A stretch of DNA of 64,000 nucleotides, taken from assembly GCF_000717745.1 (NCBI RefSeq), contig NZ_JOBH01000014.1, forward strand, positions 1 through 64,000, read 5' to 3'. Shown here one piece after another: positions 17,953 to 26,435 of the stretch. Under the pieces are notes generated by a model that saw only the letters and a program-made list of their open reading frames with translations, was not told where the DNA came from and ran no database searches. Position numbers and translations under genes: made by a program. This DNA is from Streptomyces violens. Lineage in GTDB: Bacteria; Actinomycetota; Actinomycetes; Streptomycetales; Streptomycetaceae. Position 1 is the stretch's first letter, and each line of letters begins with the position of its first letter.

Positions 17953-18144
17953 CTAGGCGTGCTGCGGTACCTCGTCCTTGAGCGAGTCCCTGACCATCCG
18001 ACGGAGCTCCAGGCTGTCCGTGTGACCGTGCACGGACACAGCGTGCTCAGCGGCGGCACGCACGACTTCTTCCTCCTCGCCGGAAATGACAAGGGTGCAG
18101 TTCATCTCGCTGGGAGAATCCCGGCAATCGGCGACCTTACGCAT
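17953..18144 (-). CDS. DUF1059 family small protein
   Basis: This 63-residue protein matches the DUF1059 pattern: MRKVADCRD at the N terminus, then a beta strand CTLVISGEEEEVV and a helix with AAEHAVSVHG. The Cys and His positions have led others to call the family small metal-binding proteins; no function is established. AGGAGG stands before the ATG. It faces hemB across the terminator. Confidence 0.82.
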   Translation of the reverse strand: MRKVADCRDSPSEMNCTLVISGEEEEVVRAAAEHAVSVHGHTDSLELRRMVRDSLKDEVPQHA

Positions 18145-18207
18145 GACGCGATCACCTCCTCACCCCTCCAGTGTCGCCCCACGCATCGCCCGCCGCATTC
18201 GCGCCGG

Positions 18208-18513
18208 TCAGTCCCCCTCTGCGGCATACGCCGCGAAGGCCGCCCAGGCGTCGGGAGCGACGACCAGCTGGGGCCCGTCCGGGTCCTTGGAGTCCCGGAC
18301 GTGGACGGTGGCGGGGGAGGTGGCGACCTCCACGCAGGCGCCGCCTTCGCTGCCGCTGTGGCTGGACTTGTGCCAGGTGTGGGCGACCTCGACGCAGGCA
18401 CCGCCTTCGTCACCGCTGTAGCTGGACTTGTGCCAGGCATGGGCGACCTCTACGCAATTGCCGCCTTCGCTACCGCTGTAGCTGGACTTGAACCACTTCA
18501 GTGCGGCGTTCAT
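18208..18513 (-). CDS. DUF397 protein with three tandem copies of the N-terminal motif
   Basis: This 101-residue protein ends in a DUF397 domain (VEVATSPATVHVRDSKDPDGPQLVV, then WAAFAAYA). Its N-terminal motif, W[FH]KSS[YH]SG[SD]EGG[NA]CVEVA, occurs three times at residues 7, 27 and 47 with a 20-residue period, whereas most family members have one or two. DUF397 genes nearly always follow an XRE/DUF5753 regulator, as here (ATGA overlap). BldB-, WhiJ- and AbaA-like loci pair such genes, and the small protein probably modulates the regulator (inference). Confidence 0.88.
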   Translation of the reverse strand: MNAALKWFKSSYSGSEGGNCVEVAHAWHKSSYSGDEGGACVEVAHTWHKSSHSGSEGGACVEVATSPATVHVRDSKDPDGPQLVVAPDAWAAFAAYAAEGD

Positions 18514-19340
18514 CGCTCTCCTAGCAGCCGGTCCAACAGGCCTTTGGTTACCTCGACGTTGAGAGCCTGTGTTCGCAGCATCGCATACTTGCGGGCCAAG
18601 ATACTGACCTCGTCAGGGTCGGAGACGAGATGGCTGCCACGCTGTGTCTCGATATACGCGAGGTGATCGTGCTCGGGAGTTTCCAGCAGCACAAAGGGAC
18701 CGTCGAGGGCGGCGTGACTATGGCGGCCGAGCGGCATGATCTGGAGGGAAACCCCGGGCAGATCGGCGCAGTCCCGTAGGTGCCGCAGTTGTTCCGCGTG
18801 TACCTCGTCGCCGCCGAGCCGGTCCCTCAGCACCGCCTCGGAGATGACGAAGCTGACGCTGGGCGGGACCTTGCGGCGCAGGATTTCCTGGCGCTCGATC
18901 CGTGCCGCTACCTGGCGTTCGATCTCCCCCTCGTCCAGGACGGGCTCCCTGCTCCGGAAAACCGCGCGAGCGTAGCCCGGGGTCTGGAGCAGGCCGGGCA
19001 GGACCTGGTTCTCGTACGAGAAGTGGGTGATCGCCTCCCGTTCGTAATCGATGAACTCCGCTGCCCATACCGGGAACTTCTCGATCTCCGGCATGTACTC
19101 GACGGCCACCGCCAGTACGCCCCGCGTCCCCAGTTCCAAGTCGATCCGATCGGCAAGATCAGGCTTCAGGGGACGTCTTCCCTGCTCGATCGAGGCGATC
19201 GTCTCCTCGCCGATGCTCAGCCGGTCGCCCAACTCCCGCTGGGTGTACCCAGCAAGGCGGCGGAACAGGGCGAGTTGGGCGCCTACGAGGCGGAGCGTCG
19301 TCGCGTTCTTCCTGCGACTGGGATGATTCCGGGGCTGCAT
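18510..19340 (-). CDS. XRE-family regulator with DUF5753 (Scr1/WhiJ-like)
   Basis: This 276-residue protein has an N-terminal HTH_31-type domain (about residues 17-72, with YTQRELGDRLSIGEETIASIEQG) and a C-terminal DUF5753 domain (about 95-270, YENQVLPGLLQTPGYARAV ... LSVDPDEVSILARKYAMLRTQALN pattern). This class works with DUF397 partners in streptomycete development. The ATG at 19340 is chosen because it follows GGGAG by 9 bases and gives the usual N terminus. An upstream GTG/ATG would add over 100 unlikely residues. A palindrome at 19384-19406 is a candidate operator. Confidence 0.88.
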   Translation of the reverse strand: MQPRNHPSRRKNATTLRLVGAQLALFRRLAGYTQRELGDRLSIGEETIASIEQGRRPLKPDLADRIDLELGTRGVLAVAVEYMPEIEKFPVWAAEFIDYEREAITHFSYENQVLPGLLQTPGYARAVFRSREPVLDEGEIERQVAARIERQEILRRKVPPSVSFVISEAVLRDRLGGDEVHAEQLRHLRDCADLPGVSLQIMPLGRHSHAALDGPFVLLETPEHDHLAYIETQRGSHLVSDPDEVSILARKYAMLRTQALNVEVTKGLLDRLLGER

Positions 19341-19383
19341 GGGGACCCACTCCCACCATTTTCCGTGCGTCACGCGCGCAGAA

Positions 19384-19406
19384 CCCGTACAGCGAATCTG
19401 TACGGG
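19384..19406. promoter_or_regulatory. palindrome between the XRE regulator and the ATPase gene
   Basis: A perfect inverted repeat with 9-bp arms (CCCGTACAG at 19384-19392 and CTGTACGGG at 19398-19406) and a CGAAT centre lies 44 bases upstream of the XRE start, between divergent genes. The position favours an operator for the adjacent regulator; no transcription terminator is needed here. Confidence 0.5.
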
Positions 19407-19451
19407 CTGACGGACTGCTCCAGCGTAGTTACGGAGAGCAACCTTTGCGGC

Positions 19452-19862
19452 GTGAATGAGAATGGAGTCCGGGAGCGTTTTTACCCGCGTACACGCAGAT
19501 CCGTGCCGGCGGCAAGGGAGTTCGCGCGCCGCGCGCTCGCCGACTGGGGCGTCGGGGAGGCGCGTACGCAGGACGCGCTGCTGTGCGTGAGCGAGCTGGT
19601 GACGAACGCCGTGCGGCACGGCGTACCGCCGGGGCGGGGGTTCCGGCTCCGGCTTCTCCGGGCCGGTGAGGCCCTCGTACGGATCGAGGTGCACGACTCG
19701 GGGCCGGGGCACCCACGCGTCGCGGACCCGGCGGAGGACGGGGATGAGCGGGGGCGCGGCCTGCTGCTGGTAGAGGCCGTCGCAGACAAGTGGGGGGTCG
19801 GCGAGCGGGACCCCGGCAAGATCGTCTGGTGTGAGGTGGGACTGAGCAGGTGGCTGAGCTGA
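19452..19862 (+). CDS. ATP-binding protein, anti-sigma RsbW-like (HATPase_c)
   Basis: This 136-residue protein is a single GHKL ATPase domain. The N box is in CVSELVTNAVRHG, the G1 box is HDSGPGHP, and the G2 box is ERGRGLLLVEAVADKWGV. Stand-alone domains of this kind in streptomycetes resemble RsbW/SpoIIAB anti-sigma kinases, and many sit beside DUF397/XRE pairs. No sigma or anti-sigma antagonist gene is adjacent, so its partner is unknown. The GTG at 19452 is the best available start (GGAGAG 13 bases upstream is distant). Confidence 0.78.
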   Translation: MNENGVRERFYPRTRRSVPAAREFARRALADWGVGEARTQDALLCVSELVTNAVRHGVPPGRGFRLRLLRAGEALVRIEVHDSGPGHPRVADPAEDGDERGRGLLLVEAVADKWGVGERDPGKIVWCEVGLSRWLS

Positions 19863-20053
19863 AGAAGTTTACTGACAACGTCTCCGGCTACGTTGCCGAG
19901 GCCGTGGCGCGCCAGATCAGGCACCAGCTCCTCGGTGAGGACCTACGGCGGCATGAGGAGGAGCAGGGAGCCTTCAGCGAGGAGGAGCTGACCGAGGCGC
20001 GAGAAAGGATCTTCGGGACGGATGGGCCCGGCAGTCAGACGAACACCCCATGA
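19850..20053 (+). CDS. VapB-like antitoxin remnant or short antitoxin
   Basis: This 67-residue acidic, helical protein (NVSGYVAEAVARQIRHQLLGEDLRRHEEEQGAFSEEELTEAR) resembles the C-terminal two thirds of streptomycete antitoxins that precede PIN-domain toxins. The usual N-terminal DNA-binding strand of about 20 residues is missing: an in-frame stop at 19832 blocks extension, and the start lies inside the ATPase gene. Its stop overlaps the start of the PIN remnant (ATGA). It is probably a decayed antitoxin, though it could still bind a partner. Confidence 0.55.
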   Translation: MAELKKFTDNVSGYVAEAVARQIRHQLLGEDLRRHEEEQGAFSEEELTEARERIFGTDGPGSQTNTP

Positions 20054-20411
20054 GCAGGCGTTTCGAGACCATCGGTGTGGGCTCCGAGGGCTTGTCTGCC
20101 TCGGTGGCCCAGGACCGCAAGGTCCTGGCGATCTTCCGGGTCTTCCACGAGATGGGCACCGACCTCGTCGTCGGCGCGTACGCGATCGACGAAGTCGGCG
20201 CGAACACGACCGTCGGAGTCGGCCAGAGCAGGCGGCGAAGGCCGCGGCGGAACTGCTCAAGGCCGCTGGGCTGCACGGTCACAAGTACGCGATCGACGCC
20301 ACCGTCGCCGAGACCGCGCTGCGGCAGCCCGGCCCCGTCGCGATGGTGACGTCGGACGTCGATGACATGCAGAAGCTGTGCGGGGGGCGCGTACGGCTCA
20401 TCGCCGTGTGA
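20050..20411 (+). pseudogene. PIN-domain toxin (VapC-like), frameshifted and internally deleted
   Basis: The N-terminal frame starting at 20050 encodes FETIGVGSEGLSASVAQDRK and continues to AYAIDEV. The C-terminal half is in another frame (EQAAKAAAELLKAAGLHGHKYAIDATVAET, then VTSDVDDMQKLCGGRVRLIAV up to 20411). Both halves match one PIN-domain protein type, but the roughly 35-40 residues that normally join them are absent and the frame shifts in between. The acidic KYAIDA and TSDVDD sites remain. The toxin is therefore almost certainly inactive. Confidence 0.78.
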
Positions 20412-20415
20412 CGCG

Positions 20416-20452
20416 GCGGTGGCCGCCACCCCAAGGGAGTGGCGGCCACCGC
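20416..20452. terminator. terminator between the PIN remnant and argS
   Basis: A perfect 14-bp inverted repeat (20416-20429 with 20439-20452) lies between convergent ends of the PIN remnant and argS. Confidence 0.8.
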
Positions 20453-20468
20453 GACGGCGCGCGGAGCG

Positions 20469-22223
20469 TCAGAGGCGCTCGGGCGTCCGGATGCCCAGGA
20501 GGGACATGCCCTTGTGGAGGGTGCGGGCCGTGATGTCGCAGAGGAACAGGCGGTTCTCGACCTGGGCGGGGGTCTCGGCCTTCAGGACCGGGCACTGGTC
20601 GTAGAAGGTCGTGTAGAGGGAGGCGAGCTGGTAGAGGTACGCCGTCAGCTTGTGGGGGGCGTACTCGGCGGCCGCGTCCGCGACCGTTTCGCCGAACTGG
20701 TCCAGGTGCAGGCCCAGCGCCCGCTCCGCCGGGGCGAGTTCCAGCTCCGCGTGCGCGGCCGGCTGCGCGTCGCCGGCCTTGCGGAGGATGGACTTGATGC
20801 GGGCGTGGGCGTACTGGATGTACACCGATGTGTCGCCGTTCAACGACACCATCTGGTCCAGGTCGAACTTGTAGTCGCGGTTGGCGGAGGTGGAGAGGTC
20901 CGCGTACTTCACCGCGCCGATGCCGACCTGCGCGCCGCGCTCCTGGATCTCTTCCTCGGTGAGGTCCTGGGCCTTCTCGCGCACCACCTCGGCGGCGCGC
21001 TGTGCCGCCTCGTCGAGCAGGTCCTCCAGGCGGACGGTCTCGCCCTCCCGCGTCTTGAACGGCTTGCCGTCCGCGCCGAGGACCGTGCCGTAGCCCATGT
21101 TGTGCGCGGTGACCTCGTCGCCGAGCCAGCCCGCCCGGCGGGCCGTCTCGAAGACCATCTTGAAGTGCAGGGACTGGCGCACGTCCACGACGTAGAGGAG
21201 CGTCGTCGCGTGCAGGTCGAAGACGCGGTTGCGGATCGCGGAGAGGTCGGACGCCGCGTACCCGAAGCCGCCGTCCGCCTTCTGCACGATCAGCGGGACC
21301 GGCTGGTCGTCCTTGCCCTTGATGTCGTCGAAGAAGACGACGAGGGCGCCCTCGGAGCGGACCGCGACGCCGGACTCCTCCAGCAGCCGGGCCGTCTCGG
21401 CCATCATGTCGTTGTACGCGGACTCGCCGACGATCTCGTCGTCCCGGATCTCCATGTCCAGCTTCTCGAAGACCGAGTAGAAGTAGACCTTCGACTCGTC
21501 CACGAACCGCTGCCAGAGGTCCAGGGTCTCCTTGTCGCCGGACTGCAGGGCCACGACCCGCTTGCGGGCCCGCTCCTTGAACTCCTCGTCCGCGTCGAAG
21601 ACGGCGCGCGACGCCTTGTACACCCGGTTCAGGTTCGACATGGCCTGCTCGCCGTCGACCTCGTCGGCCGGGGCCAGCTCGCCGGGGTGCTCGATCAGGT
21701 ACTGGATGAGCATGCCGAACTGGGTGCCCCAGTCGCCGATGTGGTGGCGGCCGATCGTCTTCTCGCCCGTGAAGTCCAGCAGGTGGCGCAGGGCGTCGCC
21801 GATCACCGCGGAGCGCAGGTGGCCGACGTGCATCTCCTTCGCCACGTTCGGCTGGGCGTAGTCGATGATCGTGACGCCCGGCTCGTCCTTCAGGGGCACG
21901 CCGAGCCGGTCGTCCGCCGCGCGGGCGGCCAGCGTCTGCACGAGGGCCGTGTCGGTGACCGTGATGTTCAGGAAGCCGGGGCCGGAGACCTCGATGTCCT
22001 TGATCAGCTCGGGGGCCGTGATCCGCTCGACGACCTGCGTGGCCAGCTCGCGCGGATTCCCCTTGAGCTTCTTCGCGAGCGCGAGCATCCCGTTGGCCTG
22101 GAAGTCGGCCCGGTCGCTTCGTCGCAGCAGCGGGTCGGCGGCGCCGGCCTCCGGCAGGGCTGCCGAGAGGGCGTCCGCGACGCGCTGATTGACCGATGCG
22201 GCGAGAGAAGGGACCGAAGCCAT
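20469..22223 (-). CDS. argS: arginine--tRNA ligase
   Basis: This is a 584-residue class I aminoacyl-tRNA synthetase charging tRNA-Arg. [23 protein letters not shown] contains the HIGH signature as HVGH. The KMSKS loop is replaced by a [12 protein letters not shown] segment, as is normal for ArgRS. The N-terminal Add-1 domain and the C-terminal DALR anticodon-binding domain (from about residue 470) are complete. The ATG at 22223 gives the standard N terminus. It is divergent from lysS with 156 bases between them. Confidence 0.97.
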   Translation of the reverse strand: MASVPSLAASVNQRVADALSAALPEAGAADPLLRRSDRADFQANGMLALAKKLKGNPRELATQVVERITAPELIKDIEVSGPGFLNITVTDTALVQTLAARAADDRLGVPLKDEPGVTIIDYAQPNVAKEMHVGHLRSAVIGDALRHLLDFTGEKTIGRHHIGDWGTQFGMLIQYLIEHPGELAPADEVDGEQAMSNLNRVYKASRAVFDADEEFKERARKRVVALQSGDKETLDLWQRFVDESKVYFYSVFEKLDMEIRDDEIVGESAYNDMMAETARLLEESGVAVRSEGALVVFFDDIKGKDDQPVPLIVQKADGGFGYAASDLSAIRNRVFDLHATTLLYVVDVRQSLHFKMVFETARRAGWLGDEVTAHNMGYGTVLGADGKPFKTREGETVRLEDLLDEAAQRAAEVVREKAQDLTEEEIQERGAQVGIGAVKYADLSTSANRDYKFDLDQMVSLNGDTSVYIQYAHARIKSILRKAGDAQPAAHAELELAPAERALGLHLDQFGETVADAAAEYAPHKLTAYLYQLASLYTTFYDQCPVLKAETPAQVENRLFLCDITARTLHKGMSLLGIRTPERL

Positions 22224-22379
22224 GGAGTGCTGCCGTTCCGTTGGGGTGGAAAGGGTTTGCCGGTCAGTATCCCACGGCGGCACCATCGAGTTTTCGTCTG
22301 GGAGAATGGAACGGCCAGGCTCATGCGTACGGGCCCGGCGATCAAGCGAAGCGCAGAGGATCAAGAGGAAGGGCCGACC

Positions 22380-24107
22380 GTGGCTCAGAGCACCGAGACA
22401 ACCGACTGGGTCTCCCGCTATGCGGACGAGGTCATCGCCGAGTCGGAGCGTCGCGCGCCTGGCAAACCGGTCGTGGTCGCCTCCGGCCTGTCCCCCTCCG
22501 GCCCGATCCATCTCGGCAACCTCCGCGAGGTCATGACCCCGCACCTGGTCGCGGACGAGATCCGCCGCCGGGGGCACGAGGTCCGCCACGTGCTGTCCTG
22601 GGACGACTACGACCGGTACCGCAAGGTCCCGTTCGGCGTCGAGGGCGTGGACGACTCCTGGGCCGAGCACATCGGCAAGCCGCTGACCAGCGTCCCGGCC
22701 CCCAAGGGCTCGGCGTACCCGAACTGGGCGGAGCACTTCAAGGCCGCCATGGTCGACGCGCTCACGCAGCTGGGTGTCGAGTACGACGGCATCAGCCAGA
22801 CCGAGCAGTACACCTCCGGCACGTACCGCGAGCAGATCCTGCACGCGATGAAGCACCGCGGCGACATCGACGCGATTCTCGCCCAGTACCGCACGAAGAA
22901 GGCCCCGGCGAAGAAGTCGCAGAAGCCGGTGGACGAGGCGGAGCTGGAGGCCGCGGAGGGCTCCGGCGCGGCCGGTGAGGACGACGGCAGCGGCGGCGGC
23001 GCGGGCTACTTCCCGTACAAGCCGTACTGCACGGCCTGCGGCAAGGACTTCACCACCGTCACCGCGTACGACGACGACACGACCGAGCTCACCTACACCT
23101 GCACCTGCGGGCACGGTGAGACGGTCCGGCTGAGCGAGTTCAACGGCGGCAAGCTGGTCTGGAAGGTCGACTGGCCCATGCGCTGGGCCTACGAGGGCGT
23201 GATCTTCGAGCCGTCGGGCGTGGACCACTCCTCGCCCGGTTCCTCCTTCCAGGTCGGCGGCCAGATCGTGGGCATCTTCGACGGCAAGCAGCCGATCGGC
23301 CCCATGTACGCCTTCGTGGGCATCTCGGGCATGGCGAAGATGTCGTCGTCCAAGGGCGGCGTGCCCACCCCGGCCGACGCCCTGCAGATCATGGAGCCGC
23401 AGCTGCTGCGCTGGCTGTACGCGCGGCGCCGCCCGAACCAGTCGTTCAAGATCGCCTTCGACCAGGAGATCCAGCGGCTGTACGACGAGTGGGACCGGCT
23501 GGACGCGAAGGTCGCCGACGGCTCCGTGCTGCCGGCCGACGCGGCGGCGTACGCCCGTGCCGTCGGGACGGCGGCGGGCGAGCTGGCGAAGACGCCGCGC
23601 CCGCTGCCGTACCGCACGCTCGCCTCGGTCGCCGACATCACGGCCGGGCACGACGAGCAGACCCTGCGCATCCTCAGCGAGCTGGACCCGGAGAACCCGG
23701 TCGGCTCGCTGGACGAGGTCCGGCCCCGGCTGGACCGCGCCGAGCAGTGGATCACCAGCCAGGTCCCGGCCGACCAGCGGACCATCGTGCGCGAGGAGCC
23801 GGACACCGAGCTGCTGGGCTCGCTGGACGACCAGGCGAAGGAGTCGCTGCGGCTGCTGCTGGACGGCCTGGACACGCACTGGTCGCTCGACGGGCTGACG
23901 CACCTGGTCTACGGCGTGCCGAAGGTTCAGGCGGGCTTCTCCGCGGACGCCACCGCGAAGGAGCTGCCGCCGGAGATCAAGACCGCCCAGCGGTCGTTCT
24001 TCGCGCTGCTGTACCGCCTGCTGGTCAGCCGCGAGACCGGTCCGCGCCTGCCCACCCTGCTCCTCGCCGTCGGCGCGGACCGGGTGCGCAAGCTGCTGGG
24101 CGCGTAA
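22380..24107 (+). CDS. lysS: lysine--tRNA ligase, class I
   Basis: This is a 575-residue class I LysRS, structurally unrelated to the class II enzyme. The signatures are [14 protein letters not shown] (HIGH) and KMSSSKG (KMSKS). A zinc-ribbon-like PYCTACG ... CTCGHG pair of Cys clusters follows the first half of the catalytic domain. A Gly/Glu/Asp-rich loop (residues about 178-208) is inserted before that ribbon. The GTG at 22380 is supported by GAGGAAGGG (22365-22373). The C-terminal helical domain binds the anticodon. Confidence 0.94.
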   Translation: MAQSTETTDWVSRYADEVIAESERRAPGKPVVVASGLSPSGPIHLGNLREVMTPHLVADEIRRRGHEVRHVLSWDDYDRYRKVPFGVEGVDDSWAEHIGKPLTSVPAPKGSAYPNWAEHFKAAMVDALTQLGVEYDGISQTEQYTSGTYREQILHAMKHRGDIDAILAQYRTKKAPAKKSQKPVDEAELEAAEGSGAAGEDDGSGGGAGYFPYKPYCTACGKDFTTVTAYDDDTTELTYTCTCGHGETVRLSEFNGGKLVWKVDWPMRWAYEGVIFEPSGVDHSSPGSSFQVGGQIVGIFDGKQPIGPMYAFVGISGMAKMSSSKGGVPTPADALQIMEPQLLRWLYARRRPNQSFKIAFDQEIQRLYDEWDRLDAKVADGSVLPADAAAYARAVGTAAGELAKTPRPLPYRTLASVADITAGHDEQTLRILSELDPENPVGSLDEVRPRLDRAEQWITSQVPADQRTIVREEPDTELLGSLDDQAKESLRLLLDGLDTHWSLDGLTHLVYGVPKVQAGFSADATAKELPPEIKTAQRSFFALLYRLLVSRETGPRLPTLLLAVGADRVRKLLGA

Positions 24108-24126
24108 GAGGTACCGCACTCCGCCA

Positions 24127-24155
24127 GGGGCCCGGGCGCACGCCGCCCGGGCCCC
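24127..24155. terminator. bidirectional terminator after lysS
   Basis: A perfect 12-bp GC stem (24127-24138 with 24144-24155) with a short loop lies between the convergent lysS and DUF2637 genes. Confidence 0.8.
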
Positions 24156-24182
24156 TTGTCGTGCGCGTGGGCAGGCGAGCGG

Positions 24183-25430
24183 TCAGGCGATGTGCTCGCT
24201 CTCCATCTCCTGGCGGAAGCGGGCGCGGAAGTCACGGACGTACGTCCGCAGGTAGTTCTCGCTGAGCGGGCCGGTGCCGTCCCGGCCCGTGACGCCGTAG
24301 TTGTTGAGCAGGTAGCGCGCGAACTGGTGGGCGTCGGGCATGTCGTTCCGGTCGGCGACGTACGCCCGGAAGGCCTCGTAGAACTGCTCGTCGCGCGGCA
24401 GCCCCTCGGAGAGCTGCTCGGTCGGCGCGACCGGTTCGGGGACGGGCTCGGGCGCCGGCGCGGGCATCGGTACGGTCGCGCCCGCGGTGCCGAGCGGGCG
24501 GCTGCGGCCGGGGCCCACGGGGATGGTGAGCGAGGAGGTGGGCTCTTCGGGGGCGTTGTACGCCTCGCTGGGCTCGTACGTCTCGTGGGGTTCCGGGTGC
24601 TCCAGGGCTTGGGCGGGGGCTTGGACGGGAGCCTGGGCCGGGAGCTCGGCCCGTTCCTGGGCCGGGAGCTCGGCCCGTTCCTGGGCCGGGAGCTCGGCCT
24701 GTTCCTGGGCCGGGACCGGAGAAGGCGCGGGGGTGAGCTCCGCCGCCAGCCCGGCCGCCGCGAGCCCCGCCGGCCCGGTTTCCGCGATTGGCACGCCATA
24801 CCGTGCCAATCGCAGCGGCATCAGCGACTCCACCGGTGCCTTGCGCCGCCACGCGCGCCCGTACCGGGACCGCAGCCGCGCCTGGTACACCAGCCGGTCC
24901 TGCTCCAGCTTGATCACCTGCTCGTAGGAGCGCAGCTCCCACAGCTTCATGCGGCGCCACAGCCGGAAGGTCGAGGGGAAGGCGAGGAGCCAGCGGGAGA
25001 GCCGGACGCCCTCCATGTGCTTGTCGGCGGTGAGGTCGGCGATCCGGCCGATCGCGTGCCGGGCGGCCTCGACCGCGACGACGAAGAGGACGGGGATCAC
25101 CGCGTGCATCCCGACGCCGAGCGGGTCGGGCCAGGCCGCCGCGCCGTTGAAGGCGATCGTCGCGGCCGTCAGCAGCCAGGCGGTCTGGCGCAGCAGCGGG
25201 AAGGGGATCCGGATCCAGGTGAGCAGCAGGTCCAGCGCCAGGAGGACGACGATGCCCGCGTCGATGCCGATCGGGAAGACGTACGAGAAGGAGCCGAAGC
25301 CCTTCTTCTCGGCGAGCGCGCGGACCGCCGAGTACGAACCGGCGAAGCCGATCGCGGCGATGACCAGCGCGCCCGCGACGACCACGCCGATCAGTATTCG
25401 GTGCGTACGACTCAAACGCATCGCGGCCAC
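24183..25430 (-). CDS. DUF2637 membrane protein
   Basis: This 415-residue protein has four hydrophobic segments in its first 125 residues (RILIGVVVAGALVIAAIGFAG and three more), typical of DUF2637. A Pro/Ala/Glu/Gln-rich linker (about 225-340) follows, then a conserved C-terminal helical domain (DEQFYEAFRAYVADRNDMP ... LLNNYGVTGRDG) resembling DNA-binding domains of plasmid spread-type proteins. Function is unknown; relatives include Spd proteins of conjugative plasmids and chromosomal copies like this one. The GTG at 25430 has GGAGGG 7 bases upstream, favouring it over ATG 25421. Confidence 0.82.
   Translation of the reverse strand: MAAMRLSRTHRILIGVVVAGALVIAAIGFAGSYSAVRALAEKKGFGSFSYVFPIGIDAGIVVLLALDLLLTWIRIPFPLLRQTAWLLTAATIAFNGAAAWPDPLGVGMHAVIPVLFVVAVEAARHAIGRIADLTADKHMEGVRLSRWLLAFPSTFRLWRRMKLWELRSYEQVIKLEQDRLVYQARLRSRYGRAWRRKAPVESLMPLRLARYGVPIAETGPAGLAAAGLAAELTPAPSPVPAQEQAELPAQERAELPAQERAELPAQAPVQAPAQALEHPEPHETYEPSEAYNAPEEPTSSLTIPVGPGRSRPLGTAGATVPMPAPAPEPVPEPVAPTEQLSEGLPRDEQFYEAFRAYVADRNDMPDAHQFARYLLNNYGVTGRDGTGPLSENYLRTYVRDFRARFRQEMESEHIA
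24634..24719 (-). repeat. 24-bp tandem repeat in the DUF2637 linker
   Basis: Three near-identical 24-bp units start at 24634, 24658 and 24682, with a partial fourth at 24706. They encode the 8-residue unit ELPAQERA in the linker. The period is a multiple of 3, so copy number can change without a frameshift. Confidence 0.85.
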
Positions 25431-25573
25431 CCGCGATCCCTCCCCGCACTCGGCTGACTGGCGCGCCTAGCGTGGCACACCCGTGCAGCCGGGTGAGGGG
25501 AGGGCGGCAGGCGTTACGTGAGTGGTACGCCCGCGGTGCGGATATGTGCTCGCTTGTCCGCCTACCTCTTCGC

Positions 25574-26284
25574 CTACTTGTTCACCTTGTTGATCTCGTA
25601 GACGGCCTGCTTCGCGGCCTCTTCGGCGTCCGCCAGCATCTCCTTGCCGTCCGGGGCCTTCGCGCCGGCCAGGCCCGCGCCGTTGAAGTTGATCGTGACC
25701 ACGGCGTTGGCGGTACGGGCGATGACCGTCTGGTTCTTGAAGTCGTTGCCGTCCTTCTTCAGGTCGTACGTCACCGTGGTCGCCCCGTCGCCGATGCCCT
25801 TGGCGGGCTCGCTCTTGACGTTCTTGGCGTCCTTGGTGCCCTTGGCCGCGTCGACCTGCTTGTTGTAGAAACCGGTCGCCCGCTTTTCTCCGGAGCCCAG
25901 CGCGGGGTCGGAGTCGTAACGCTGCAGGTTGACGGCGAGCCAGCGGAACTGCGTGCCGTTGATGCCGCCCTTGCCCTGCCGCTCCTCGCTGCTCCAGGTG
26001 CAGGTGCCGTGCGCGGAGGTGTCGCTGCTCTTCCCCTCCTCGCCGCTCTCGTCCTTCACGGCGGGCAGCATCTTCTTGACGCGGTCCTTCGTGATGGCCG
26101 TGCAGGGGTCGGGGAGCTTCTTGAACTTGCCCGGTGCCACCTTGGGCGACGAGCTCGGGGACGCGGACTTCGAGGCGGTGTCGCCGGAGCCCTTTTCCGA
26201 GTCGTCGGAGCAGCCGGCGACGAGCATCACCGGTACGGCTGCGCAGGCGAGGTAGCTGGCGAGTCGCTTGGCTGAACGGTGCAT
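25574..26284 (-). CDS. DUF3558 lipoprotein
   Basis: This 236-residue protein has a type II signal peptide: MHRSAKRLASYLACAAVPVMLVAGC, lipobox VAGC with Cys25. A Ser/Lys-rich tether follows, then a DUF3558 domain containing the Cys pair DPCTAIT and GTCTWSS. It is membrane-anchored outside the cytoplasm; function is unknown. The ATG at 26284 is chosen because the signal peptide then has normal length. A second, diverged DUF3558 gene lies directly upstream on the same strand. Confidence 0.87.
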   Translation of the reverse strand: MHRSAKRLASYLACAAVPVMLVAGCSDDSEKGSGDTASKSASPSSSPKVAPGKFKKLPDPCTAITKDRVKKMLPAVKDESGEEGKSSDTSAHGTCTWSSEERQGKGGINGTQFRWLAVNLQRYDSDPALGSGEKRATGFYNKQVDAAKGTKDAKNVKSEPAKGIGDGATTVTYDLKKDGNDFKNQTVIARTANAVVTINFNGAGLAGAKAPDGKEMLADAEEAAKQAVYEINKVNK

Positions 26285-26435
26285 GGTTCCTTCGCTGTTC
26301 GTCGTCGTGCGAGCGGCCGTTCCGCGCGCAGGGCCCGGGTGGCCCCTGCGACGCACGGTACGCGGCGGACGGGCGCCGGTTGCCGAATTGTGGTGTTACT
26401 CGCCGACGGTAACGGGTCAATCCGACCGTAACCGG

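Noticed and set aside
20469..24119. Open frames of about 1,200 codons on both strands across argS and lysS
   Set aside because: They are produced by high-GC third positions; each strand carries only one real synthetase and the remainder is the shadow of the other.
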